DNA of 64,000 nt from Botrimarina hoheduenensis. Its GTDB lineage: Bacteria; Planctomycetota; Planctomycetia; Pirellulales; Lacipirellulaceae. Below are positions 26,590 through 36,220 of the stretch, in pieces (positions within the stretch are counted from its first letter, which is position 1; each line of letters starts with the position of its first letter). The notes under the pieces were generated by a model that did not search any database, had not been told where the DNA came from, and saw nothing but the letters and a program-made list of their open reading frames with translations. The stretch covers positions 365,987-429,986 of the forward strand of contig NZ_SJPH01000001.1 in the NCBI RefSeq assembly GCF_007859815.1. Reading direction: 5' to 3'. The translations under genes and the position numbers were made by a program.

Positions 26590-26619
26590 CCGAGCGTGGG
26601 AGCCTGCTCCCACGCTCGG
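26590..26619. terminator. Perfect 14-bp inverted repeat between convergent genes
   Basis: CCGAGCGTGGGAGC (26590-26603), CT, then GCTCCCACGCTCGG (26606-26619). It lies between the ends of the surface protein gene (26553) and the minus-strand gene ending at 26632, as expected for a bidirectional terminator. There is no T-run and the loop is only two bases, so a dispersed palindromic repeat is the alternative. Confidence 0.65.
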
Positions 26620-26631
26620 CGACGCGGAGAT

Positions 26632-26802
26632 CTAGCTGTTTTTGATCTCGGACAGTTCTTCCTTGGCTGCCGAAATCTCGTCTTCGAGGTCCGTGACCTC
26701 ATCCGGATCGTCCATCTGTTCGCGGGCGCCGTTCAAGCGGTGCTGCAGGCTGTCGATCTTCTTGCGGAGCACCTCGGCGCGTTTCTTGGCTTTCTTGTCC
26801 AT
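26632..26802 (-). CDS. Small charged coiled-coil protein
   Basis: A 56-residue protein, MDKKAKKRAEVLRKKIDSLQHR followed by an acidic half with heptads (VTDLEDEISAAKEELSEIKNS). The whole length is predicted as coiled coil, with a basic N-terminus and an acidic C-terminus. The ATG at 26802 is preferred over one 13 codons upstream because the conserved-looking sequence begins there. Function unknown; similar short proteins are, as I recall, common in planctomycete genomes. Confidence 0.72.
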   Translation of the reverse strand: MDKKAKKRAEVLRKKIDSLQHRLNGAREQMDDPDEVTDLEDEISAAKEELSEIKNS

Positions 26803-26906
26803 GGCTCGGAGAGGGAAGGGAGAGAAGACTTCAGGGGGCAACGCGGGTAGCTGATAGCCTGATCGCTACTTTTAAGGAGCGGTTAGCTTTGGCAGCAAGC
26901 AGTTGG

Positions 26907-27488
26907 CTAATCGCGAATCGGTTCAACCAATTCGATCGTGCTATCTTCGGAAAAAGCGGGGGCGACGTCTATGGAAACGGCGGCTTGCCGAGCGTCGGGC
27001 AGATCGCGAAAGGAACGCAGCATGGCGCTGATGACGAACACCGCTACTGCTAGCTTGAGCGCCACGCCGCTCCAAAACTTCAGCGATCCCTGCAGCCGGA
27101 CTGCCAGCTTCGTCTTGCCGGCTAATAGCGCTGCGATCGCCATGACCGCCAGCGCCAACAAAAATTTCACTCCGAAGAGCGGGTGATACAGCTTCGGCAG
27201 ATTCTCGTAAGCACGCGTGAACTGCAGCAGGTTGTAGATTCCACTGGTCAGCAGCAGCGCCGTGCAAATGGCGACGCAGCCGGCCCAGGCACGTCGCCGT
27301 CCCGCGAACGCGACCCCGGCCGGATCGCTCGACTCGGCCGCAGCCGGAGCGAGCACAAACCGCAAGTAGATTAGCCCTCCGAAGAGCGTAGCCGCGCAGG
27401 TCGTGTGAGCCACACGTGATAAGAGCGCAATGAAGTACTCGCTATCAAATACCGGCAGGGCGGCGGCAAAGAGAAACGGGGTTTCCAT
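26907..27488 (-). CDS. Integral membrane protein, unknown function
   Basis: The 193-residue product has four hydrophobic segments: near 20-48 (IALLSRVAHTTCAATLFGGLIYL), 68-88 (AGCVAICTALLLTSGIYNLL), 105-125 (LFGVKFLLALAVMAIAALLAG) and 138-158 (FWSGVALKLAVAVFVISAML). Histidines in the first helix and in YHPLFGVKF are reminiscent of CopD/DUF2214-like small membrane proteins, but the match is not strong enough to name. The gene lies between the small coiled-coil gene and the CCA enzyme, all on the minus strand. Confidence 0.75.
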   Translation of the reverse strand: METPFLFAAALPVFDSEYFIALLSRVAHTTCAATLFGGLIYLRFVLAPAAAESSDPAGVAFAGRRRAWAGCVAICTALLLTSGIYNLLQFTRAYENLPKLYHPLFGVKFLLALAVMAIAALLAGKTKLAVRLQGSLKFWSGVALKLAVAVFVISAMLRSFRDLPDARQAAVSIDVAPAFSEDSTIELVEPIRD

Positions 27489-27601
27489 AGGGGTCTCGAG
27501 GTAAGTCGTTGACGGCCTTCCAGCGGACGGCCAGCTTTACGCAGCGGATCCTAGACCCCGTTGCCGCTAGCGGCAACAGATGAGGGCGTGCCCGCTTGTC
27601 G

Positions 27602-28810
27602 TCAATCCAGCCCCAACAGGGCGAGCGCAGCCTGTTTCGTGGCGGCCACGCCGTCCAGCTGCGCCGCACGGGCCTCGCGAAGATACTCCGAGAAGCGGGG
27701 TCCCGGCTTGAGCCCCGCCGCGATCAGGTCAGCTCCCACCACGAGCGGCACCGGGTCCAGCCGATCGGCCGGCCAGGCCAAACGCTCTTGGCAGTGTTCG
27801 ATCACATCGACAAGGGCCCGATCGGTAGCCGCATAGAGCCGCACCAGGTCGGGCCCCTTGGGGCCGGCAAGCAGGGGTTGCAACGCGGACCACGCGGCTG
27901 CACACGCGGGAGCCAACCGATCGGTGTTCTCTAGCAGCCAGCCGGTGGCTTCCGCTTCCTTGGCGGTCCATTTGAGCCGTCGGGCCGCTGCGGTGCCTGC
28001 GCCGGGCGATGCTTTGCCCAGCAGCACCGCGGCCAATCCCAACGAGGCCGATGTCTCGTCCGGTGAGGCGCGCTGGGCGATCCTTGCCAGCCGCTCTGAC
28101 CCGGCCGACGGGTCGGCTTCGGGCAGCACTTCTGGTAAGAGCTCGGTTGTGGCGAGCAGGCGCAGGGCGTCGGCAGCGCGCGGGTTGGTTAGCATCCGCT
28201 TGAGTTCGGCACCGATCCGTTCGGCGCTAACCACCGAGATCTGGTCGGCGCTCTTGCGAACCGCCGCCAGCGTCGCCTCGTCTAGCGCAAAGCCCAGCGT
28301 CGCGGCAAAGCGCACCGCGCGCAGCATCCGTAACCTATCCTCGGCGATGCGTTCCTCGGCGTTGCCGATCGCACGCACAATCCGCAGTTCCAGGTCCGCC
28401 TGTCCACCGACATAGTCGATCACCCGATTGTCGAGCGGATCGTAGAACAGCCCGTTGATGGTAAAGTCGCGACGGCTGGCGTCCTCTTCGGCATTGCTGA
28501 ACCGCACGGCATCGGGCCGACGGCCATCCGAGTACGACCCGTCGGTCCGAAAAGTGGCCACCTCGATCGGGCTGACCCCGCGCGGCCCCAGCACCGTCAT
28601 GACGCCGAAGGCCGCCCCGACCGGCACCGTCTGTCGCTTGCCGAAAAGCGCGCGGACACGATCCGGCTGAGCGTCGGTGGCGACGTCGTAGTCTTTAGGG
28701 GTTTTGCCGAGCAGCGCGTCGCGGACGCAACCGCCAGCCCACAGCGCCTCGTGCCCCGCCTTGCGCAAGCGTCGCACAACGTCAACGGCAAACGAACGTT
28801 GGGGGTCCAT
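27602..28810 (-). CDS. CCA tRNA nucleotidyltransferase / poly(A) polymerase family
   Basis: Class II nucleotidyltransferase adding CCA (or part of it) to tRNA 3' ends. Motifs in the 402-residue product: WAGGCVRDALLGKTPKDYDVATDA (catalytic Asp pair in DYD), RRDFTINGLFYDPLDN (motif B), and EDRLRMLRAVRFAATLGF (motif C/D region). The ATG at 28810 avoids an overlap with the upstream nuclease gene. No HD domain is seen. Both tRNA genes in this window lack encoded CCA, so such an enzyme is needed. Whether it does CC, A or full CCA addition, or polyadenylation, cannot be decided here. Confidence 0.92.
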   Translation of the reverse strand: MDPQRSFAVDVVRRLRKAGHEALWAGGCVRDALLGKTPKDYDVATDAQPDRVRALFGKRQTVPVGAAFGVMTVLGPRGVSPIEVATFRTDGSYSDGRRPDAVRFSNAEEDASRRDFTINGLFYDPLDNRVIDYVGGQADLELRIVRAIGNAEERIAEDRLRMLRAVRFAATLGFALDEATLAAVRKSADQISVVSAERIGAELKRMLTNPRAADALRLLATTELLPEVLPEADPSAGSERLARIAQRASPDETSASLGLAAVLLGKASPGAGTAAARRLKWTAKEAEATGWLLENTDRLAPACAAAWSALQPLLAGPKGPDLVRLYAATDRALVDVIEHCQERLAWPADRLDPVPLVVGADLIAAGLKPGPRFSEYLREARAAQLDGVAATKQAALALLGLD

Positions 28811-28826
28811 CGATACGCAACCGGGT

Positions 28827-31800
28827 TCAGACCAAGGCAATCAGATTCAGCGGCCGACTATCCTCACCAGACGAGGCGGCGATGGCTAGGTTCACCGCCT
28901 CAACAGCCCGAGCGCGCGCGGCTTCGTCCCAGGTGATCCGTACTTCCACGCCCGGGCGTAAAAAACACAGCACCAGTTCGACGGGGCTGATTCCGAGCGA
29001 GCGCTCCATCGCCAGCGCATAGAGCGAGAGCTGAAAGCGATAAAGCTCCGCAGCCTGGGCGAGGGATGCGGGTCCGTCCTCAAGGTGATTCGTCTTGTAG
29101 TCAACGATCCGCCAATTGCCGCTTTCGTCGCAATAGGCGGCGTCGAGGTAGCCCTGCAGCAGGCAGCGGGGCCCGGCTTTGGGGGTCTTCCAGCGGAGCA
29201 AAAACTCGGCTTCGCGCTCCAATCGCACTGAGCGGCGCATCGCCTCCCAACGCGGCGAGAGCAAGAATTGTTGGGTGAGCTTGGTTGCTTCGTCAGCCGC
29301 CGCTTCGGCGTTTTTAAGCAAGTAACGCGGTGCCAGTTCAGCGGCGAGCAGGGCGGCCTGTTGGGCCGATTGCGTGTGGTACGCCCCTGTTTTGTCTTGC
29401 GGATCGATGTGCTCGAGAATGGCGTGGACGAGCGTTCCGAAGCCCAGCGGATCGATAGCGTTAGCGCGCATCACGGTGGGCTTCGTCGCCGGTTCCGCCA
29501 GCGCGGTCTCGTCCGCATCAGCAAACGCTTGGAGACTGCCGTTTAAGCGTGACACGGAGTACAGCGTCTCCGCTTGCTTGAGCGAGATCGGGGCAAGGCT
29601 AGCGGGGGCCGGGCCCCCTTTGCCGAGCGAGTCGAGCGCACGGTCCAAGCCCCGCCGCGCGGCCTCACGGCGCCCGCTAGTCTCCACCGCAACGGGGGTC
29701 ACGCTCACCAGCGGCTCCGCTTCGGCCGTTTCCGAAGCGGCAGCGGGGTTAGCCGGGTCGTTCGTGGCCCGCAGCGCTCCGCTTGCCAGATCAAAGCGAC
29801 TCGCGATTTGCTTGAGAAACACTCCCTGTGGCGCGTCAAAGTCTTCAAGGCACGCCGAGAGGAGCAGCCGATCAGCGGCTCGGGTGCATGCCACATAGAG
29901 CAAGCGGAGGTCTTCTTGTTCTTCTTCTCGCTTCTCACGAAGACGATAAAGGCCGTCGCCCGTGAGCCCCTTGCCGTCCTCGTCGGGGAGCTTCAGCACG
30001 GGCCCCAGATCTGGCGTATAGGCAGCGTTTTGTCCGCGGGCGTTCCCCTTGCGATCGAGATCGGCTAGCACCACGATCGGAAACTCCAACCCCTTCGACG
30101 CGTGAAAGGTCATCAGCCGCACGACATCTTGTGCGTCGGTAGTTGTCGAGGCGGGGGCCTCTTTGGGGGGCTGCGTCGCATTGGTGAACCGCGTCAGACG
30201 CCGACAGAATCCCGCCAAATCTCCGCCCGTCGCGTCGTGCTGGCGCGCTTGTTCGATGAGCTTCTCGAGGTTGGCCAGCTTGCGCTGCCCCAGAAAGTCG
30301 GCCAGCAAAGCCGCATCGTAGCCCGTGGCTTCGATCGCGGTTGTGATCAGCTCAGCCACAGGGACCCGATCCTTGATTGCTTTGAGCCGAGTAAGCGTCG
30401 CGGCGGCCCGTTCGACCGCGGCGGCTTGGGTCGGGTCGATACCCGCCGGCGCTTTGAAGCCCGGGGTCTGACCGGCAAGCGAACCCTGCTGCCCCAGCCG
30501 GAGTAGGGTTTCGTCTTCTAAGGCAAACAGCGGGCTCCTCAAGACCGCCAGGGTCGCAATCTCGTCCACGCGGCTGTCTACCGTGCGGAGCAGGTTGACG
30601 ATGTCGTAAACCTCTTGCTGCGAATAGAAGGCCTGACCGCCGACCACGTAATAGTCGATTCCCTGCTCGCGCAGCGCGTCTTCATACAAACCCATGTCGC
30701 TGTGGCTGCGGAAGAGTAGGGCAATATCGCCCGGACGAGCTGCTCGCGGCTGTCCGCTTCGGTCATCCACCACCGCCGGCGTCTCGGCGCTGAGCAGCTC
30801 TTGCAGCCGGGCGGCAATGCTGCGTGCCTCGGCCCGCCGGCACTGATCGGCAGAGGGTTTTTGTCGGTCCCCGGGGGGATCGGGCCGGGGAGTCCACAGG
30901 AACTCGACACAGGGCCGCTCGGTCAATTGAAGCCGTCGCGCGCGTAGCGGCTGGTAGGCCGTACCGAACGCCGGAGCGAACAACGTATTGACGAAGTCAA
31001 TCACCCCGGGCTGGCTGCGGAAGTTCATCGACAGGGGCAAACGCCCCGCCGCGGGCAGTTTCTCGCGAATCTCACGGAACACGCGTGGCTGCGCGCCGCG
31101 GAACCGATAGATCGATTGCTTGAAGTCGCCCACCAAGAACAACCCGCCCGTGTCGTGCGTCGCGCCGGCGATCGCCCGCACGATCTTGGTCTGCACGGGA
31201 TCCGTATCCTGAAACTCATCCACCATCAGCATCTGAACACTCTGGCTGATGTCGTCGGCAAGCGGTTGATGCGGCGGATCGGTAAGTAGCCGTTGCGCCT
31301 CGGTCAGCAGATCATCGTTGTCCAGCACGCCGCGTCGGCGCTTGGCGGCACGAAACCTCCGCGCCGCCTCGGCTCCGATCTTCTGCAACCGGTGCGCGGC
31401 TTCTGCGGCGATCAACAGGGTTTGCTCATCTGCCAGGGGCGGGGTGTCTTCGACGAGCTTTCTGACCGCTTTCACTTCTTCTGCGATTTTCGCCCGGTCG
31501 GCGGTGTCGGCAAAGTGCCGATCGAGAAACAGCCGCTTCTTGCCTCCCCTGTCGGTCTTGCGTTCAAGCTGCACTGTGGGCCTCAGGCCATCGAACGCTT
31601 CCACACCGGCCCCCTTTTTTTCCGCCGCGGCAATCGCCGACCGCATTTCATGGATGAAATCGGCCCGTTCGTCGTCGGGGGTCATCAACGGCAGCAGTTC
31701 TTTCAGGTTCTGCCAGCACGCTGACTCACGCACCGTCCGCAATGCGTCGGGCACAATCTCAGTGGCGTACACACGACACCAAGCCTCGACACTCTGTTGG

Positions 31801-32405
31801 GGAGAACGCTTGAGCCACGCCGCGAAACCGGTTTCGTGCGCCGCCTCGGCAAGGCATTCGATCGCGTCTCTTAGCCGCGTCACGTCGAGGTCCGCGGCCA
31901 ATCGCAGCAGCAACACCTCGTTCTCGTCCATCGCGTTGGCGAGCGCCTCGCGCAGCGTCTCGTCGATCGCTTGTCCCAGCAGCACGGTCGCGTCAGCCGG
32001 ATCGAGCACCCGAAAGGCCGGATCGATTCCCAACTCGACCGCATATTCCCTGACCAGCCCCGCGCAGAACGAGTGGATTGTCGAGACCCGTGCCGCATCG
32101 AGCGCGCGGATTAAATGTCGCCATCCGTCACGGTCGGCAGGCTCCGCTGCTGCGAGTCGCTGCTGACAGCGCAGGCGGATGCGGGCCCGCAGTTCGCTTG
32201 CGGCCGCTTCCGTGAAGGTGATCGCCACGATCTGCTTGAGCCGCTGTTCGGCGGGCTCCGCGGAAGCCCCCGGGTCGAGATAGGCCAAGAATCGTTCGGT
32301 CAAGACGAAGGTCTTGCCGCAGCCGGCTCCGGCGTCCAGCGCGACGCTCACCGCGCGCGCCGCCAGCGCCGCGGATTGCTCGTCGGTGTAGGGCTGGAGG
32401 CTCAT
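28827..32405 (-). CDS. addA: AddA-like ATP-dependent helicase/nuclease (UvrD family)
   Basis: Helicase-nuclease subunit of an AddAB-type double-strand-break resection complex. The 1,192-residue protein has Walker A AGAGCGKT (25-32), Walker B/motif II in MLMVDEFQDTDPVQ, motif III-like IYRFRGA, motif V TFHASKGLEFPIVVLAD, motif VI LLYVACTRAADRLLLSA, and a C-terminal RecB-like nuclease domain with GYLDAAY and WRIVDYKTN (metal-binding Asp and Lys). The ATG at 32405 overlaps the addB stop as ATGA. A longer upstream reading adds Arg/Pro-rich non-homologous sequence. Confidence 0.93.
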   Translation of the reverse strand: MSLQPYTDEQSAALAARAVSVALDAGAGCGKTFVLTERFLAYLDPGASAEPAEQRLKQIVAITFTEAAASELRARIRLRCQQRLAAAEPADRDGWRHLIRALDAARVSTIHSFCAGLVREYAVELGIDPAFRVLDPADATVLLGQAIDETLREALANAMDENEVLLLRLAADLDVTRLRDAIECLAEAAHETGFAAWLKRSPQQSVEAWCRVYATEIVPDALRTVRESACWQNLKELLPLMTPDDERADFIHEMRSAIAAAEKKGAGVEAFDGLRPTVQLERKTDRGGKKRLFLDRHFADTADRAKIAEEVKAVRKLVEDTPPLADEQTLLIAAEAAHRLQKIGAEAARRFRAAKRRRGVLDNDDLLTEAQRLLTDPPHQPLADDISQSVQMLMVDEFQDTDPVQTKIVRAIAGATHDTGGLFLVGDFKQSIYRFRGAQPRVFREIREKLPAAGRLPLSMNFRSQPGVIDFVNTLFAPAFGTAYQPLRARRLQLTERPCVEFLWTPRPDPPGDRQKPSADQCRRAEARSIAARLQELLSAETPAVVDDRSGQPRAARPGDIALLFRSHSDMGLYEDALREQGIDYYVVGGQAFYSQQEVYDIVNLLRTVDSRVDEIATLAVLRSPLFALEDETLLRLGQQGSLAGQTPGFKAPAGIDPTQAAAVERAAATLTRLKAIKDRVPVAELITTAIEATGYDAALLADFLGQRKLANLEKLIEQARQHDATGGDLAGFCRRLTRFTNATQPPKEAPASTTTDAQDVVRLMTFHASKGLEFPIVVLADLDRKGNARGQNAAYTPDLGPVLKLPDEDGKGLTGDGLYRLREKREEEQEDLRLLYVACTRAADRLLLSACLEDFDAPQGVFLKQIASRFDLASGALRATNDPANPAAASETAEAEPLVSVTPVAVETSGRREAARRGLDRALDSLGKGGPAPASLAPISLKQAETLYSVSRLNGSLQAFADADETALAEPATKPTVMRANAIDPLGFGTLVHAILEHIDPQDKTGAYHTQSAQQAALLAAELAPRYLLKNAEAAADEATKLTQQFLLSPRWEAMRRSVRLEREAEFLLRWKTPKAGPRCLLQGYLDAAYCDESGNWRIVDYKTNHLEDGPASLAQAAELYRFQLSLYALAMERSLGISPVELVLCFLRPGVEVRITWDEAARARAVEAVNLAIAASSGEDSRPLNLIALV

Positions 32406-35400
32406 GACGCACTTCCGTGAGAACGAGGATCGGTTTCTTCCACGTCGGGCAGCTTGCCGACGGCCCGGGCCTGCGCGACCCGGCAGGCCGTGCGGTAGTC
32501 GCAGTACTCGCACGTTTTCTTGTCGGCCGGCCGGACACCAAAGTCGCCGCTCCGGACGTTCTGGACGATCGCCGCGATCCGCTCGTGCACCATCTGGACG
32601 GCCTGCTCCCAGGCCTCCGACGGTTTTGGTTTCCACGCCTGGTTTGCCTTCAGCGGTTGGTTCAGATCAGCAAGTCCCGCGATCGGCTCCCAGATGACCT
32701 GCTGTTTCTTTTCCTTGCGGATCACCCAGTAACCTGCCGCGATGGCGATCGGTTCCGTGTGGCTATCGCTCAGCAGCACTTGCTGCGCGGCCAAGGCGTA
32801 GAGAATTGGCTGAAGCTGTGTTCCCCGCCGAACGTGTTCTTCTTTGACACTCATCTCGCGCGACGACTTGTAATCGATCACGCTAAAGACCGTGGTGCCG
32901 CCCGTTTTTCCCCGATCGATCCGGTCGATCGAGCCCCGTACCAACACCGTGCCGACTCCCGGCAGTTCGAGCTCCAGAGGCGTGTCTTTGGAGTGCGGGT
33001 CGTGGTCTTGCGGTTCATCGGTCTGGTTGCGTGGCGGACCAAACCGCGCCTCGAACATCGCCGGCATCAGCGGTTCGTCGAGATCTCGCCAACGGTCCAG
33101 GTACTTGGCCGATTGGTCGGGATAGGCTTCTAGCCATTTGGCGAGCTGTAGCCGTTCGATCGCTGCGAGGGCACGCTGATGCTCGGGCAATCCGCCGCTG
33201 TGGGCGACTTCGGCAATCAGCCGATCGAGTTCGGCGCGAAAGATTTCCGGTGTGGCTGCGCCGTCCTCGATGGCGGCGTGCAGCTTGGCAAGCAACTCGT
33301 GCAGGCGCGAGCCCCGCCGACGAGGATCGGTTGCCAGACGCAGTTCGTCGGCAGGCTCCGCTTCGAGCACATCGTGCGCGAAGAACTGAAAGGGGCATGC
33401 CGCGTACCGTTCGAGCTGTGTGGCACTCCACAGGTGGTCGGGGCCGAAGCGGGTGCTGAGCAGCGGCTCGGCCGTGAGCAGTCGCCCCTCGACGGGGCCC
33501 AACGTGTCTCCCTGTGCGCGAGCGCGCACAATTTTCAGGCCGGCAATCGCGGCCTCCGCGGCCGTGCCGCCATGCCGCGCTAGGCTGGCCAGCATTCGGC
33601 GATCGCTGCGACCCGCGGGGCCCTCGGCCAGAGCGTCTTGTGTCGCTAAGAGCCGCCAACCACGCGCCGTAACCGGACCCGCGTCGGCATCGACGACTCC
33701 CAGCAGGTTGTGGTCGCGGCGGAGAACACCGGGCGGGAACAGCTGCTCAAGATCGTCCACCCAAGGGCTAGGCCGAAGGGTCTGCCCCTTGTCGTCTAGA
33801 GCCGCGTAGGACAGCAGCACGGCTTCGGTGGGGCGGGCCAGCAGCTCTTTCAGCCCGAGCCCAGCCGGGTCGATTCCCAACGGGTTGTCGCCGGTTGCGT
33901 TGCCCGCCAAGGCCTGTTCGCTCAGTCCGACGACCACCAACCGGCGAACGCAGAGCGTGGCGGCCTCGGCGTACGAAACGACTCGCACGCACGCTTGCCG
34001 CTCGGGCGCGGGCGGCAAGCGCTGCGTTTCGGCGGTCACTTCCAGCCAAGCGAGGAAGTCGCTGCGTCGCCAGCTCGGTGGCGGGGTGCCGCCCCAGCGC
34101 GCCAGCGTTTCGATCTCGGCGGCTCCGCGCAACAGCGCGTCGCGGACACTTTGCTCGAAGCGCGCGGTTTCTCCTTGGTGATGAGCCGCCTTTGCGCCCA
34201 GACGCTGAGTTGCCTTCTCGAGCGCTGCGAGCCAGGCGCACGGCGTCGCGGTTGTGGGTAGCCCGTCGAGCACTTCCGTCAGCAGGGCCAGCGGCGCAAG
34301 GCCGGGCTTGGCGGCCTGATCGTCAGCCTCCACCGCCAAGTGAACCCGCCCGGTTGGGGCGGCACGCCGCCGGATCAGTTTTTCGGCATCGCGCAGTGCG
34401 CTGACAGGCCCCAGTTGGTGAAGGTCTCCGCGGCGGAGCAGCTGGAGCACGTCGTCATAGGCCCAATCATTCGCGTCGAGTCGCAGCAGCTCCAGCGCTA
34501 GCCGGGTCCAAGCAGAGCGTCTCAGCGGCGGGCCGGTGCTGAGCCAAGCGGGAACTCCCGCGGCTAGCAGCTCGCCGCGGAGCCGTTCGGCGTAAGCGGC
34601 CGTGGGGATCGCGATGACAACCTCCGACAGATCGCCAAGCAGATCGGGAGTGCTCTGCAACCAGCCCTTCACGCGGCCGACAACGCGCCGCGTTTCCTCT
34701 TGCTCATTGCGTGCTGCGAGCACCTCCAGCGCGTCTTTCGCCCGGAGCAATTCGGCGGGCTCCGCTGCGTGGGGGGGGATCGTGTCGGCGCGGCCTTCTT
34801 CCGCATGAAAGCGATGAACCACGGGGGCGAGCGCCGGCACCGCCGCCTTGTCGGGCGAGCCAGTACCGAGGTCCTTGCTCGTGACCGGCTGTCCGAAAAG
34901 CTTTGTGAGTCTTGCCAAGCTCAGCTCGAGGGCGTCTGGTGTCGGCCGTATCCCTGTTTGCGGGATGATCACGAGCACCTCCGCGGCCGCCCGTGCGATC
35001 ACTTGCAGCAGCGGAGCCGCGGTTTCGGTCACGGTGTCGGCCCCAAGATGCACCACGACTAACCGGGCGTGCTGCTCGCGGGGGAGATCTTGCAGCGTTG
35101 CGGTGGCGGCGGCCGCGATCGCCGCTTCGTCCATCAGTTCCAAACGATCGAGTTCCGCCGCGTAGGCCCGATAGACCCACGCCAGCGCAACTCCCGCTTC
35201 GCCTTCTTCGGGTTCCAGGTAGCTCGCGGCAGCCTGAGGCCGAACCCCTTTGGCGCGCAGCTCGCGGCAACGCCGCACAACCCAGCCCGCCAGTGCCGGG
35301 GTGTCGGCAAGTGGCCGGAGCGGTTCGATGCGGCCTGCCTGCAGCCCACGCTGGATGAGCGACCCCGCGAGCGCCCGCGCCACCGACGACGAGAGCCGCC

Positions 35401-35656
35401 GGGGCGGGCCTTGCCGGAGCACCCCCGCCGCCAGCGAATCCAGCGTCTGCACACCCGGCTGCCAGACCGCCCCCCCCGCCGCGGCAACCACCCGGCGCCG
35501 CGCGTCGCGAGCCGCATGACGGTTCGGAGCGATCCACGCCGCTCTGCCGAGCGGACCGAAGGGGGGGCCCGGCAGAGCCAATTGGGCGGCGTAGCGCTCG
35601 GTCGCGTAGGACGCCACAACGTGCGGCCAAGCGGCGTGTAATAGCTCAACCGGCAT
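32402..35656 (-). CDS. addB: AddB-like PD-(D/E)XK nuclease subunit
   Basis: Second subunit of the AddAB-type complex, 1,084 residues from the ATG at 35656. The C-terminal nuclease domain shows GSIDRIDRGK...FSVIDYKSS (PD-(D/E)XK core). Four cysteines match the AddB iron-sulfur pin: one in YAACPFQFFAHD and three in CEYCDYRTAC. The N-terminal part has the UvrD-like layout, but where a Walker A loop is expected there is AAWIAPNRHAARDARRR, without GKT/S, so it is probably not an active ATPase. Coupled to addA by a 4-bp overlap. Naming rests on architecture and neighbour. Confidence 0.87.
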   Translation of the reverse strand: MPVELLHAAWPHVVASYATERYAAQLALPGPPFGPLGRAAWIAPNRHAARDARRRVVAAAGGAVWQPGVQTLDSLAAGVLRQGPPRRLSSSVARALAGSLIQRGLQAGRIEPLRPLADTPALAGWVVRRCRELRAKGVRPQAAASYLEPEEGEAGVALAWVYRAYAAELDRLELMDEAAIAAAATATLQDLPREQHARLVVVHLGADTVTETAAPLLQVIARAAAEVLVIIPQTGIRPTPDALELSLARLTKLFGQPVTSKDLGTGSPDKAAVPALAPVVHRFHAEEGRADTIPPHAAEPAELLRAKDALEVLAARNEQEETRRVVGRVKGWLQSTPDLLGDLSEVVIAIPTAAYAERLRGELLAAGVPAWLSTGPPLRRSAWTRLALELLRLDANDWAYDDVLQLLRRGDLHQLGPVSALRDAEKLIRRRAAPTGRVHLAVEADDQAAKPGLAPLALLTEVLDGLPTTATPCAWLAALEKATQRLGAKAAHHQGETARFEQSVRDALLRGAAEIETLARWGGTPPPSWRRSDFLAWLEVTAETQRLPPAPERQACVRVVSYAEAATLCVRRLVVVGLSEQALAGNATGDNPLGIDPAGLGLKELLARPTEAVLLSYAALDDKGQTLRPSPWVDDLEQLFPPGVLRRDHNLLGVVDADAGPVTARGWRLLATQDALAEGPAGRSDRRMLASLARHGGTAAEAAIAGLKIVRARAQGDTLGPVEGRLLTAEPLLSTRFGPDHLWSATQLERYAACPFQFFAHDVLEAEPADELRLATDPRRRGSRLHELLAKLHAAIEDGAATPEIFRAELDRLIAEVAHSGGLPEHQRALAAIERLQLAKWLEAYPDQSAKYLDRWRDLDEPLMPAMFEARFGPPRNQTDEPQDHDPHSKDTPLELELPGVGTVLVRGSIDRIDRGKTGGTTVFSVIDYKSSREMSVKEEHVRRGTQLQPILYALAAQQVLLSDSHTEPIAIAAGYWVIRKEKKQQVIWEPIAGLADLNQPLKANQAWKPKPSEAWEQAVQMVHERIAAIVQNVRSGDFGVRPADKKTCEYCDYRTACRVAQARAVGKLPDVEETDPRSHGSAS

Positions 35657-36220
35657 AGGCGCTCGCCTCTCCGTGACGGGGTCCGAAAGCTCGCGGGGGC
35701 GCTGCGCGGCTCCCCCCAAGTTTTAACGGGGCCCGCACCGAGCAATAGCGGGTGAGAGATTACTGGCAGCTTCTTGAGGGATTTTCCTGCCAGATGGCGG
35801 TAAGGCGCACCCTTGTGGTACGGGGGGCACTTTTTCAGCACACTTCGGGTGAGGGGGCCAAGACTGCGGTGATGATCGCCATGCCTCTGGCCGACTACCA
35901 CTAAAGCAGGACCCCGTTGGGGGCCTTAGAGGGCGAAAACTATTTTGCGGTGGCATAACACGCTTAGCTGTCAGTTGATTGACAGCGGTACAGCGACCTG
36001 TCACCATCAGGGGAACCGTTTACTGTGCCCTATTTAGGGGGCCACAGGGCGGAGCGGTCTGTCCGCTGGTTCGTCTGACGGACCCGCAGGCAGAGATCTA
36101 ATCGAGGCTTTATTCCCATGAACACGGGGCCCCTGTCGATTGGCGGGGGCGTGGCCGATTGGCTGCGATCCTGGGTTCGCCGTTTTTATCCGTTCTTTTT
36201 TTCACACGAGGAGTCGAGTT
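35657..36220. other. 564-bp divergent intergenic region between addB and the DUF1559 gene
   Basis: No gene is supported. It should contain promoters in both directions. A 7-bp dyad GCTGTCA-GTTGAT-TGACAGC lies at 35967-35986 and includes TTGACA (35979-35984), a perfect -35 hexamer, with no good -10 at the right distance. The half-site CTGTCA recurs at 35998-36003, so this may be an operator. Confidence 0.4.
36208..36213 (+). promoter_or_regulatory. Ribosome binding site of the DUF1559 gene
   Basis: GAGGAG seven bases before ATG 36221 selects the start [11 protein letters not shown]. Confidence 0.7.
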
